From NCBI RefSeq assembly GCF_000523235.1, contig NZ_CP006850.1, forward strand, positions 1,674,001-1,738,000: a stretch of DNA of 64,000 nucleotides. Direction: 5' to 3'. The stretch's first letter is position 1; every line of letters starts with the position of its first letter. The position numbers were made by a program, and so were the translations under genes. Positions 17,275 through 25,882 of the stretch are shown in pieces. Origin of the DNA: Nocardia nova SH22a (GTDB lineage: Bacteria > Actinomycetota > Actinomycetes > Mycobacteriales > Mycobacteriaceae). The notes under the pieces are model-generated. The model saw only the letters and a list, made by a program, of their open reading frames with translations, was not told where the DNA came from and did not search any database.

Positions 17275-17405
17275 GATCGTGGTCCTTTCCTTGTGCGGTC
17301 TCAGCGCGCGGGTAATCTACTGAGCTGCAACGCTGTTGGTCCTCCCGGCCGGGGTGGAAAATCGATCCTCAATCGAACGCTAAGGTTGGCCGGGGCACCT
17401 GGCAG

Positions 17406-17457
17406 CCCCTAATGGCCCCCTAAACCCGGTCCGTGCGTGACGGTGCGGGTAGGGGTG
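17406..17457. promoter_or_regulatory. CCCCTAA direct repeat (11-bp period) and TAGGGGTG upstream of PKS1
   Basis: CCCCTAA occurs at 17406-17412 and 17417-17423, exactly 11 bp apart, and TAGGGGTG lies at 17450-17457. TAGGGGTG or CACCCCTA recurs before the SDR and P450 genes. The third element here also overlaps the presumed ribosome-binding site of GTG 17465. Confidence 0.45.
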
Positions 17458-17464
17458 TCCGGAA

Positions 17465-20400
17465 GTGTCGTTTCCCGCGACGCTGATCGGTATGACAGCC
17501 GAACGTCGCACGCACGAGCCGTCGTCCGCGGGCGCCGGGGGTCGGGACCGGGCCGTCGCGATCGTCGGCATGGCGGTCCGTCTTCCCGGCGCCGACGGTC
17601 TCGCGCAGTTCTGGCAGTTGCTCGCCCGCGGCGGCGACGCCGTCACCGTGAGCGACCGGCACCGCCGGCCCGGCGGCTATCTGCGTGATGTGACCGGGAT
17701 GGACACCGGCTTCTTCGCCGTCTCCGCCGCCGAGGCCGCCGCCATGGATCCGCAGCAGCGCCTGCTGCTGGAACTGGCCTGGGAAGCGGTGGAGGACAGC
17801 AGGACCTCCCCGCACGACCGGCGCGGTACGTCCGCCGGTGTCTACATCGGCGCCATGCACGGCGATTACGAGATCCTCTCGCAGACCGCGCCCGCCTCGC
17901 GGCACACCCTCACCGGACTCAATCGCGGCATGCTCGCCAACCGGATATCCCATGTCCTCGGGCTGCGCGGGCCGAGCCTGACCGTCGATGCCGGACAGGC
18001 GTCCTCGCTCGTGGCGGTGCATCTGGCCGTGCAGAGCATCCGCCGGGGCGAATGCGAGACGGCCCTGGCGGGCGGGGTCAATCTCGTGCTGTCCGAGGAC
18101 GAGACGCTGATCGCCGAGCGGTTCGGCGCGCTGTCGCGGACGCACGCCTGCCACCCGTTCGACGAGCGCGCCGACGGCTACGTCCGAGGTGAGGGCGGTG
18201 CGCTGATCGCGTTGAAGCCACTCGCCGCCGTGGCCGCGGGCGACCGGATCTATGCCGTGATCCACGGTTCGGCGGTCAACAACGACGGCGCGACCGGAAC
18301 CACCCTCACGACCCCGAGCGCCGACGCGCAGGCCGAGGTGCTGCGCGCCGCTCTGGCCGATGCGGGAGTCGAGGCGCACCGGGTCGGCTATGTCGAAATG
18401 CACGGCACCGGAACGCCGGTCGGCGATCCGATCGAGGCCACCGCGCTCGGACGGGTGTACGGCACCGCGCCGGGACGTGCGGATGCGCTGCGGGTCGGAT
18501 CGGTGAAATCGAATATCGGTCATCTGGAGGGTGCGGCCGGGATCGCCGGGCTGGTGAAGGCCGCCCTGACGGTGCACCGCGGCGAGATCCCCGCGACTCG
18601 CAACCACGAACGGCCCAATCCGCGAATCGAGTTGGCGGAGTTGGGATTGCGGGTGGTCACCCGGCACACGCCCTGGCACGGTGCGGACCCGGTCGTCGCG
18701 GGCGTGAGCTCCTTCGGCATGGGCGGCGCCAACTGCCACCTCGTCCTGTCGGCGCCCGGTCCGGTGCCGCCGGTGGATGCCCCCTCGCGTCCGCCCGGAG
18801 ATGGTCTCGTCCCGTTCGTCCTCAGCGGCGCGAGTCCGGCCGCGCTGCGGGAACGGGCGGCGCACCTGGGTGAATTCGTCACCGACGACACGGATCTCGA
18901 CGCGCTGGCCTACTCCCTGCACGCGACCCGCGCGCGCCACGATCACCGGGCCGTGATCCTGGGACACGACCGCGCCGAGCTCGCCGGTGGGCTGGCCGCT
19001 GTCGCCACGGGTTCCGTTGTGCCACAGGTGGTGTCGGGACGGCGGACGCGCACCGATCGGGGCGAGGGCGGGGGTCTGGCCTTCGTCTTTCCCGGCCAGG
19101 GTGCGCAGAAACCGGCCATGGCCCGCGCGCTGTACCGGACACTGCCGGGTTTCGCCGAGCAACTGGACGCGGTGGTCGCGCACTTCACCCCGCACCTCGA
19201 TCTGGACCTGCGGCAGCTGCTGATCGAGGAGGACGAGGCGAGCGCCGAACTGCTCGGCCGGACGCGTTATACGCAGCCCGCGTTGTTCGCGGTGGAGTAC
19301 GCGCTGTACCGGGTGGTGCGGGAGCTGGGAATTCGGGCCGACTTCCTGATCGGCCATTCCATCGGGGAACTGGTCGCGGCCACCGCCTCCGGCGCCTTCA
19401 CGCCGGAAGACGCGGCGCGGCTGGTCGCCGAACGCGGACGGTTGATGCAGGCCGCGCCCGGGGGCGGCACCATGATCGCGATCGCGGTGTCCGAGAGCGA
19501 GATTCGCGACTATCGCGACAGTACCGGCGCCGCTTTCGACATCGCCGCGGTGAATCATCGGCGGGCCATCGTCGTCTCGGGGGAGGCGACGGCGGTGGCG
19601 GCGGTGGAGGCGGAATTCGCCGGGCGCGGACACCGGACCACCCGGCTGGCCGTGAGTCACGCCTTCCACTCCGCCCACATGGACCCGGTGCTCGGCGAGT
19701 TCCGGGATGTGGTGGCGGACATCGCGGTTCATCGCCTCGGCACACCGGTGGTGTCGAATGCGACCGGCCTGTTGCTGACCGATGCGCAGCTCGACAACCC
19801 GGACTACCTCACCACACAGCTGCGTGGCACGGTGCGTTTCGGCGCCGGTATCGAGACATTGCTGGAACACGGAGTGACCACCTTCCTCGAACTGGGGCCG
19901 GGCGCGGGACTGTCGAGCATGATTCGCTCGGCGCCGGGGATCGATGCCGGTGGCCGCACGATCGCGGCCGTCCCGGCGCTGCGCGACGGCACCGTAGACG
20001 CCGACGGCCTGGTGCGGGTCCTCGCCGAACTCGAGTGCGCGGGCGTCACCGTGGGCTGGGAGCGGCTGGTGCCGTCCCGGCGGCGAATCGATCTGCCCAC
20101 CTACCCTTTCCAGCGCACCCCGCACTGGCTCACCGGCACCAAGCGCGCGGCCCCAGAAACGGAACCGGAGCCTGCCCTGCCCTCCGAGGACGGATCCGGC
20201 ATTCACCCCGCCTCCGGGGAGGTGGCCGATCCCGCGCACGCGGTCGTGACGGCGCTGACCCGGGCACTGGGCTCGGCCACCCTCGGTGACGACGAATTGC
20301 GCAGCGCGTTCACCACTCTGGGAATGGATTCACTGGGTTCGGTGCAGTTTCGCGATGTCGTCGCCGAACTGACCGGCCTGACCCTGCCCGCATCCCTGGT

Positions 20401-23400
20401 CTACGACCACCCCACCCCGCGCGCGGTGATCGACCACATCGGTGCACTGCTCGGTTCGCGGTCACTGCGGGACGCTCCGAAACAAGCTGGCACACAGTCT
20501 GTTACAGATGGCGACGAGGTGGTCATCGTCGCCGCGGCCGGTCGCTGGCCGGGCGGGCTGGACACCCCGGAGGAATTCTGGGACGCGCTGCTGTCCGGGC
20601 GCGAGGTCACCGGCGCCTTCCCGGGGGATCGTGGCTGGGACCTCGACGGCCGGGCGTCGGAGTCGGACCCCGTCCGCCGCGGCGGATTCCTGTACGACGC
20701 GGCGGATTTCGATGCCGCGTTCTTCGGGATCGGCCCGCGCGAGGCCGAGGCGATGGACCCGCAGCAGCGGTTGCTGCTGGAATCGACCTGGACCTGCCTG
20801 CAACGGGCCGGAGTGGCCCCCAGCACCCTGCGCGGAAGCCGTACGGGTGTGTATATCGGTGCGGTTCAACAGGAATACGGCCCCAGAATGCACGAGGCCG
20901 CCACCGGATCGGCGGGATATCTGCTGACCGGAACCACCAACAGCGTGATCTCCGGCCGGCTCGCCTACCACTTCGGCTTCACCGGACCGGCCGTGACCGT
21001 CGACACCGCCTGCTCGTCCTCGCTGGTCGCGCTGCATCTGGCGGTGCGTGGACTGCGTTCGGGCGACTGCGATCTCGCTGTCGTCGGCGGCGTGTGCGTG
21101 ATGGCCACGCCCGGTATGTTCACCGAATTCGCCAGACAGGGCGGCCTCGCCGCCGACGGTCACTGCAAACCCTTCGCCGACGCCGCCGACGGCACGGTCT
21201 GGGCCGAGGCGGTCGCGACCCTGCTGGTCGAGCGCCGGTCGGACGCGATCCGGGCCGGTCACCGCATCCTCGCCGTCGTGCGCGGCAGCGCGATCAACTC
21301 CGACGGTGCGAGCAACGGCCTGACCGCGCCGAACGGCAGCGCACAGCAGCGCGTCATCACCGCGGCCCTCGCAGACGCCCGGCTCTCACCCGCCGACATC
21401 GATGTGGTCGAGGCACACGGAACCGGGACCGCGCTCGGCGATCCGATCGAGGCGCGGGCACTCGGCGCGGTGTACGGCAGTGCGCACGGTGCGGACGACC
21501 CGGTGCTGATCGGATCGGCGAAATCCACTGTCGGGCACACTCAGGCGGCGGCGGGCGTCACCGGCGTGATCAAGCTGATCGGCGCACTCGGCTCGGCGAC
21601 CCTGCCGCCGACCGCCAACGTCACCACACCCAGCAGCCTCATCGACTGGTCCGCGGCCAATCTGCGGGTACCGGCCGCCGGTCCGGTGCCCTGGCCCGAG
21701 ACCGGGCGGCCGCGCACGGCCGCGGTCTCCTCGTTCGGGATCAGCGGCACCAACGCGCATGTCATCCTCCGGGCACCGGAACCGACGGCGCCGCACGAGC
21801 TTCCGGAGTTCGCCGCACCGCTGGTGTTCTCGGCCCGCTCCGCCGCCGCCCTGCGCGCCCAGGCCGCGGCACTGGCCACCGCGATCGACGCCGCCGATGT
21901 GGCCGCGGCCGCGGGCGAATCACATCGGGTGGACGAGGGTTTCGCTCATCGTGCGGTGGTCCGGCCGTCCACGGATATCCGCGGTGCGCTGGCTGCCGTA
22001 GCGGCCGGTGCGCCCCATCCCGATGCCGCGGTGGCCGGGCCGCCGGATCGGGTGGGGCCGCGCGCATACATCTTCTCCGGTCAGGGCAGTCAGCGCGTCG
22101 GGATGGGCGCCCGGCTCGCCGCGGCGGTGCCGGGATTCGCGGCGGAGCTTAGCAGGGTGCTCGCGCATCTGGATCCGCATCTGCCGGTACCGCTGGCGAC
22201 GGTGATCGCCGACGAGTCGGGTCTCGTCCATCGCACCCGATACACCCAGCCCGCGATCTTCGCCGTCGAGGTCGCGCTGTACCGCTGGCTCGAAACCATC
22301 GCTCCGGCACCGGAGTTCGTGGCCGGTCATTCGGTGGGTGAGCTGGCCGCCGCCCATGTGGCCGGTGTGCTGGACCTCGACGACGCCTGCCGGTTGGTGA
22401 CCGCGCGCGCCGGGCTGATGGACGATATCGGAGCGGACGGGGCGATGGCTGCGCTGGCCGCCACCGAGACCGAGGTGAGCGAGGCGCTGCGAGGCTGTGG
22501 CGGGGTGGATATCGCCGCGGTGAACGGGCCGCGGGCCACCGTGATCTCCGGTGACCGCGCGGCGGTCGAGGCACTGGCCGCGACCTTCCGGTCGAATGGC
22601 CGGAAAGTGCAGTTGCTCAACGTGTCTCACGCGTTCCATTCCGGGCACATGGACGCGATGGTGGACGAGTTCCGGCGGGTCGCCGGGACCGTGCGGGTCC
22701 GGGAACCTCGCATCCCGCTGGTATCGGGGCTGACCGGTGGGCGAATCGAGTCGGCCGCTGATCTGGGCGCCGAGCACTGGGCGCGGCACGCCCGGCAGGC
22801 GGTCCGCTTCGCCGATGTGATCGGCACCCTGTACGACGCGGGCGTGCGGACCTTCCTGGAGGTGGGGCCGGACGCGGTCCTGCTGCCCATGATCACCGCC
22901 GCGCTCCCGGAACCGGTCGCCGTCGCGCCCACGCTGACGCGCCGGACCGACGAAACCATGTCGGCTGCAAGGGCATTGGAGGCGTTGTATCTGGACGGCG
23001 CCACGGTGGCATGGCCCGCGCTGCTGGGCACCCGGCCGGTCGATACGGCACCGCTACCCGGATACGCCTTCACCCGGACCCGGTTCTGGAGCGCACCCGG
23101 TGGCGCGGATCGTCGCCACCCCTTCCTGGGCCCGGTGGCGCGCTCCGCGGACGGCGGGCTGCTGCTGACCGGAACGATCTCGCTGGACTCGGCTCCGTGG
23201 CTGGCCGGCCACGCCATCGGCGACGCGGTCGTCTTCCCCGGCACCGGCCTCCTCGATCTGGCCTTGTTCGCCGCCGCGCGGGCGGGCCGGGACGAGATCG
23301 CCGAACTCGATCTGACCGTGCCGATGGTGCTGGGCGAATCCGATCGCCTCGTGGAGGTGTCGGTGGGGGCCGAGACTGGGGAGGTCACCATTCGGTCCCG

Positions 23401-25744
23401 CACTCCGGGTACGGAGTGGGTGACCCATGCGACCGGACGGCTGGGCCACGACGATGCCGGAGCGGATCCGGCGACCGGTGAGCTGGCGGTGCCGTATTCC
23501 GATCCGGAGGAGCTGTATCGGCGCCTCGCCGCCGACGGCTACCGGTACGGGCCCGCCTTCCGCAATCTGCGCGGATTCGACGGCGCGGCATCGGGTTCCG
23601 TGCGGATGCGCCTGGAACTGGATCGAACCATCGCGGCCGCGGGACATCGGGTTCATCCGGCGCTGCTGGACTCCGCACTGCATCCGCTGGTGATCGCGCT
23701 GTCGGCGGACGCGGGCGGGCCGGTCCTGCCCGCGCAGTTCCGCGGGGTCCGGATCGGGGCCTCGCCGACCGGGCCGGTAGTGGCCGAGGCGGCACGCGCC
23801 GGACAGTACGGTGCGGCACTGCGGCTCGATGCCGGAGACGGCCGTGTCCTCGTCGAGATAGCCGCCGTCACCTTCCTGCCCGCCACTCTTCCCACCGCAT
23901 CGGGTGAGGAGCTGCCGGGCCGGTTGGTATGGCATCCGGGTGTTCCGGCCGGTGCCGCGCCGAGTGGTGATGTGGTGGTTCTGGGCGGTGCGGAGGGCGA
24001 ATTCGCGACACCGGAGGCGCTGCGGGCGGCCGTGCGCGGCGGCCGGGACATCCCGGATCTGGTGCTCGCACTGCCCGTTTCCGGCCGCTCGGACGATATC
24101 GCGGACGCGACGCACGCCGTGGTGGCCGAGACGATCACGGTGCTGCGGGACTGGGTTTCCGACGACACTCTCGCCGAGACTCCGCTGGCGGTCGTGGTCG
24201 AGCGTCCGGGTGACGACGCGCTGGCCGCGGTGCCGGGGCAGGCGGTCGCCGGGCTGGTACGCAGTGCGCAGCACGAATGGCCGGGACGGTTCCGGCTCGT
24301 GGAGACCGACACCCTCGCCGCCCCCGGGCGGATCGCCGCCACCGCCGAATCCACGACCGGCCCCGAGATCGTGCTGCGGGACAACCACATTCAGCAGCCA
24401 TCGGTCGAGGCGATCGCGGTGGCGGAGGAGCCCCGAACGGCCGCCCTGTCCGGCACGGTCCTGGTCACCGGCGCGTCGGGGGCGCTGGCGGGTGTCGTCT
24501 GCCGCCATCTGGTCACCGAGCGCGGGGTGACCCGGCTGCTGCTGGTGAGCCGCGGTGAGGTCGCGGTGGACACGGTGGCGGGGCTGCGGGAGCTGGGCGC
24601 GCACGTGGACACGGCCGCCTGCGATATCGCTGTGGCCGAACAGGTTCGGGAGCTCATCGGCGGTATCGACCCCGGGGCGCCGCTGTCGGCGGTCTTCCAC
24701 CTCGCCGGAGTGCTCGACGACGCGGCGCTGCTCAACATCGCGCCCGAGCGGATCGCCGACGTGCTGCGGCCGAAGGTGGACGGTGCGTGGAATCTGCACC
24801 GGTACACCGAGGCGCTGCCGGAAGTCGGTGCGTTCGTGCTGTTCTCGTCGATGGTCGCGACGACCGGCAATCCGGGACAGAGCGCGTACGGCGCGGCCAA
24901 CGCGTTCCTGGACGGACTGGCCCGCGCGCGCCACCACGCGGGGTTGCCCGCCACCGCCGTCGGCTGGGGATTCTGGGAGGACGTCGACGGTATGGGCGCC
25001 ACGCTCACCGGCGCCGAACTGGCGCGGCTGCGGCGTTCCGGCGTCGGCTCGCTGACACCCGCGCAGGCGGTGCGTTATCTGGACGCCGTACTCGACTCGG
25101 GGGAACCGCACGTGCTGGCCACCCCGGCCTGGCCCGCGACGATCCGGGCCCGGTCGGTGCGCGCGGCCGCCGTGAGCTCGTCGCCGGGCGCCCGAGTTCG
25201 TACCGAGCCCGTGCGCACGGAGAACCGCTGGGCGGCAATGACTTCGGACGAACGCGGCCGGGCCGTGACCGAGCTGGTCCGGGACGCGGTGGCACAGTCG
25301 CTCGGCTACTCGTCCGGGACCGAGATCGAGGCCGGACGCGGATTCCTGGAGATGGGAGTCGATTCGCTGGCGGCGGTGGAGTTGCGCAATCAGCTGTCGC
25401 GGGCCTGCGGTGTCCGGCTGTCGGCGACCGCGCTGCTCGACTATCCGACCGTGGACCGCCTCGCAGCACACGCGACCGCGCTGCTCGACGAGCAATTCGG
25501 CGGTGCCGAGGCGTCCGGCGCCGTCGACATCGCGGCGCTGATCGCGGATCTGGGACGCGTACAGCAGGATTCGGCCGAACTCGATGACAGGCGCCGGGAA
25601 CTGCTGCTGACCCAGCTGCGCCGGCTGAGCGCGCCCGCGGGCGATCCGGCCGCCGCGGATCGCGATCCGCGCGCGGCGACCGACGACGAACTATTCGATC
25701 TGATCGACAACGAGCTCGGGTGGAGCAGAGATGAGGCATCGTGA
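17465..25744 (+). CDS. Type I PKS: loading module KSQ-AT-ACP plus extension module 1 KS-AT-DH-KR-ACP
   Basis: 2759 residues. The loading KS has Gln178 in place of the active-site Cys (VDAGQASSLV), a KSQ that decarboxylates the loaded unit. Its AT (Ser632, HAFH at 732) is malonyl type, so the starter is acetyl. The loading ACP serine is S956. Module 1: KS Cys1183; AT Ser1623 with HAFH at 1722 (malonyl); DH with His1916 and Asp2069, although the second Gly of HxxxGxxxxP is Asp (HAIGDAVVFP); KR from about 2330 with the B-type LDD motif and Tyr2475; ACP Ser2634. There is no ER. A C-terminal docking segment (DDELFDLIDNEL) ends the protein. GTG 17465 has AGGGG 8 bases upstream. ATG 17492 is an alternative start. 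The gene stop overlaps a GTG in the duplicated junction before PKS2. Confidence 0.95.
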   Translation: MSFPATLIGMTAERRTHEPSSAGAGGRDRAVAIVGMAVRLPGADGLAQFWQLLARGGDAVTVSDRHRRPGGYLRDVTGMDTGFFAVSAAEAAAMDPQQRLLLELAWEAVEDSRTSPHDRRGTSAGVYIGAMHGDYEILSQTAPASRHTLTGLNRGMLANRISHVLGLRGPSLTVDAGQASSLVAVHLAVQSIRRGECETALAGGVNLVLSEDETLIAERFGALSRTHACHPFDERADGYVRGEGGALIALKPLAAVAAGDRIYAVIHGSAVNNDGATGTTLTTPSADAQAEVLRAALADAGVEAHRVGYVEMHGTGTPVGDPIEATALGRVYGTAPGRADALRVGSVKSNIGHLEGAAGIAGLVKAALTVHRGEIPATRNHERPNPRIELAELGLRVVTRHTPWHGADPVVAGVSSFGMGGANCHLVLSAPGPVPPVDAPSRPPGDGLVPFVLSGASPAALRERAAHLGEFVTDDTDLDALAYSLHATRARHDHRAVILGHDRAELAGGLAAVATGSVVPQVVSGRRTRTDRGEGGGLAFVFPGQGAQKPAMARALYRTLPGFAEQLDAVVAHFTPHLDLDLRQLLIEEDEASAELLGRTRYTQPALFAVEYALYRVVRELGIRADFLIGHSIGELVAATASGAFTPEDAARLVAERGRLMQAAPGGGTMIAIAVSESEIRDYRDSTGAAFDIAAVNHRRAIVVSGEATAVAAVEAEFAGRGHRTTRLAVSHAFHSAHMDPVLGEFRDVVADIAVHRLGTPVVSNATGLLLTDAQLDNPDYLTTQLRGTVRFGAGIETLLEHGVTTFLELGPGAGLSSMIRSAPGIDAGGRTIAAVPALRDGTVDADGLVRVLAELECAGVTVGWERLVPSRRRIDLPTYPFQRTPHWLTGTKRAAPETEPEPALPSEDGSGIHPASGEVADPAHAVVTALTRALGSATLGDDELRSAFTTLGMDSLGSVQFRDVVAELTGLTLPASLVYDHPTPRAVIDHIGALLGSRSLRDAPKQAGTQSVTDGDEVVIVAAAGRWPGGLDTPEEFWDALLSGREVTGAFPGDRGWDLDGRASESDPVRRGGFLYDAADFDAAFFGIGPREAEAMDPQQRLLLESTWTCLQRAGVAPSTLRGSRTGVYIGAVQQEYGPRMHEAATGSAGYLLTGTTNSVISGRLAYHFGFTGPAVTVDTACSSSLVALHLAVRGLRSGDCDLAVVGGVCVMATPGMFTEFARQGGLAADGHCKPFADAADGTVWAEAVATLLVERRSDAIRAGHRILAVVRGSAINSDGASNGLTAPNGSAQQRVITAALADARLSPADIDVVEAHGTGTALGDPIEARALGAVYGSAHGADDPVLIGSAKSTVGHTQAAAGVTGVIKLIGALGSATLPPTANVTTPSSLIDWSAANLRVPAAGPVPWPETGRPRTAAVSSFGISGTNAHVILRAPEPTAPHELPEFAAPLVFSARSAAALRAQAAALATAIDAADVAAAAGESHRVDEGFAHRAVVRPSTDIRGALAAVAAGAPHPDAAVAGPPDRVGPRAYIFSGQGSQRVGMGARLAAAVPGFAAELSRVLAHLDPHLPVPLATVIADESGLVHRTRYTQPAIFAVEVALYRWLETIAPAPEFVAGHSVGELAAAHVAGVLDLDDACRLVTARAGLMDDIGADGAMAALAATETEVSEALRGCGGVDIAAVNGPRATVISGDRAAVEALAATFRSNGRKVQLLNVSHAFHSGHMDAMVDEFRRVAGTVRVREPRIPLVSGLTGGRIESAADLGAEHWARHARQAVRFADVIGTLYDAGVRTFLEVGPDAVLLPMITAALPEPVAVAPTLTRRTDETMSAARALEALYLDGATVAWPALLGTRPVDTAPLPGYAFTRTRFWSAPGGADRRHPFLGPVARSADGGLLLTGTISLDSAPWLAGHAIGDAVVFPGTGLLDLALFAAARAGRDEIAELDLTVPMVLGESDRLVEVSVGAETGEVTIRSRTPGTEWVTHATGRLGHDDAGADPATGELAVPYSDPEELYRRLAADGYRYGPAFRNLRGFDGAASGSVRMRLELDRTIAAAGHRVHPALLDSALHPLVIALSADAGGPVLPAQFRGVRIGASPTGPVVAEAARAGQYGAALRLDAGDGRVLVEIAAVTFLPATLPTASGEELPGRLVWHPGVPAGAAPSGDVVVLGGAEGEFATPEALRAAVRGGRDIPDLVLALPVSGRSDDIADATHAVVAETITVLRDWVSDDTLAETPLAVVVERPGDDALAAVPGQAVAGLVRSAQHEWPGRFRLVETDTLAAPGRIAATAESTTGPEIVLRDNHIQQPSVEAIAVAEEPRTAALSGTVLVTGASGALAGVVCRHLVTERGVTRLLLVSRGEVAVDTVAGLRELGAHVDTAACDIAVAEQVRELIGGIDPGAPLSAVFHLAGVLDDAALLNIAPERIADVLRPKVDGAWNLHRYTEALPEVGAFVLFSSMVATTGNPGQSAYGAANAFLDGLARARHHAGLPATAVGWGFWEDVDGMGATLTGAELARLRRSGVGSLTPAQAVRYLDAVLDSGEPHVLATPAWPATIRARSVRAAAVSSSPGARVRTEPVRTENRWAAMTSDERGRAVTELVRDAVAQSLGYSSGTEIEAGRGFLEMGVDSLAAVELRNQLSRACGVRLSATALLDYPTVDRLAAHATALLDEQFGGAEASGAVDIAALIADLGRVQQDSAELDDRRRELLLTQLRRLSAPAGDPAAADRDPRAATDDELFDLIDNELGWSRDEAS

Positions 25745-25874
25745 ACGACCATTGCGCAGCTGTTTGCGATGCCGATCGGGTGCGGGTGTCCCGCATGACA
25801 CAGGAGGCATCGTGAACGACCATTGCGCAGCTGTTTGCGATGCCGATCGGGTGCGGGTGTCCCGCATGACACAG
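25733..25874 (+). repeat. Perfect 71-bp tandem duplication at the PKS1-PKS2 junction
   Basis: 25733-25803 and 25804-25874 are identical over 71 bp, and the first five bases (GAGGC) start a third time at 25875. Each unit ends in ACACAG, and the next copy completes an AGGAGG ribosome-binding site 4 bases before a GTG. As a result the PKS1 stop overlaps GTG 25741, which opens a 24-codon frame to 25815. That stop overlaps GTG 25812, which opens a near-identical 24-codon frame to 25886, and that stop overlaps the PKS2 GTG 25883. All three overlaps are GTGA. 71 is not a multiple of three, yet the chain is preserved. Confidence 0.95.
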
Positions 25875-25882
25875 GAGGCGCT

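Noticed and set aside
17980..18010. PKS1 first KS as a dead domain because it lacks the active-site Cys
   Set aside because: Cys is replaced by Gln in the KSQ context with both His motifs intact, followed by AT and ACP, which is a functional loading module.
17420..20239. Very long open frame on the minus strand opposite PKS1 (and a similar one at 23054-25495)
   Set aside because: High-GC coding strands leave long open antisense frames. The translation is Arg/Gly/His-rich with no domain, while the plus strand encodes clear PKS domains.
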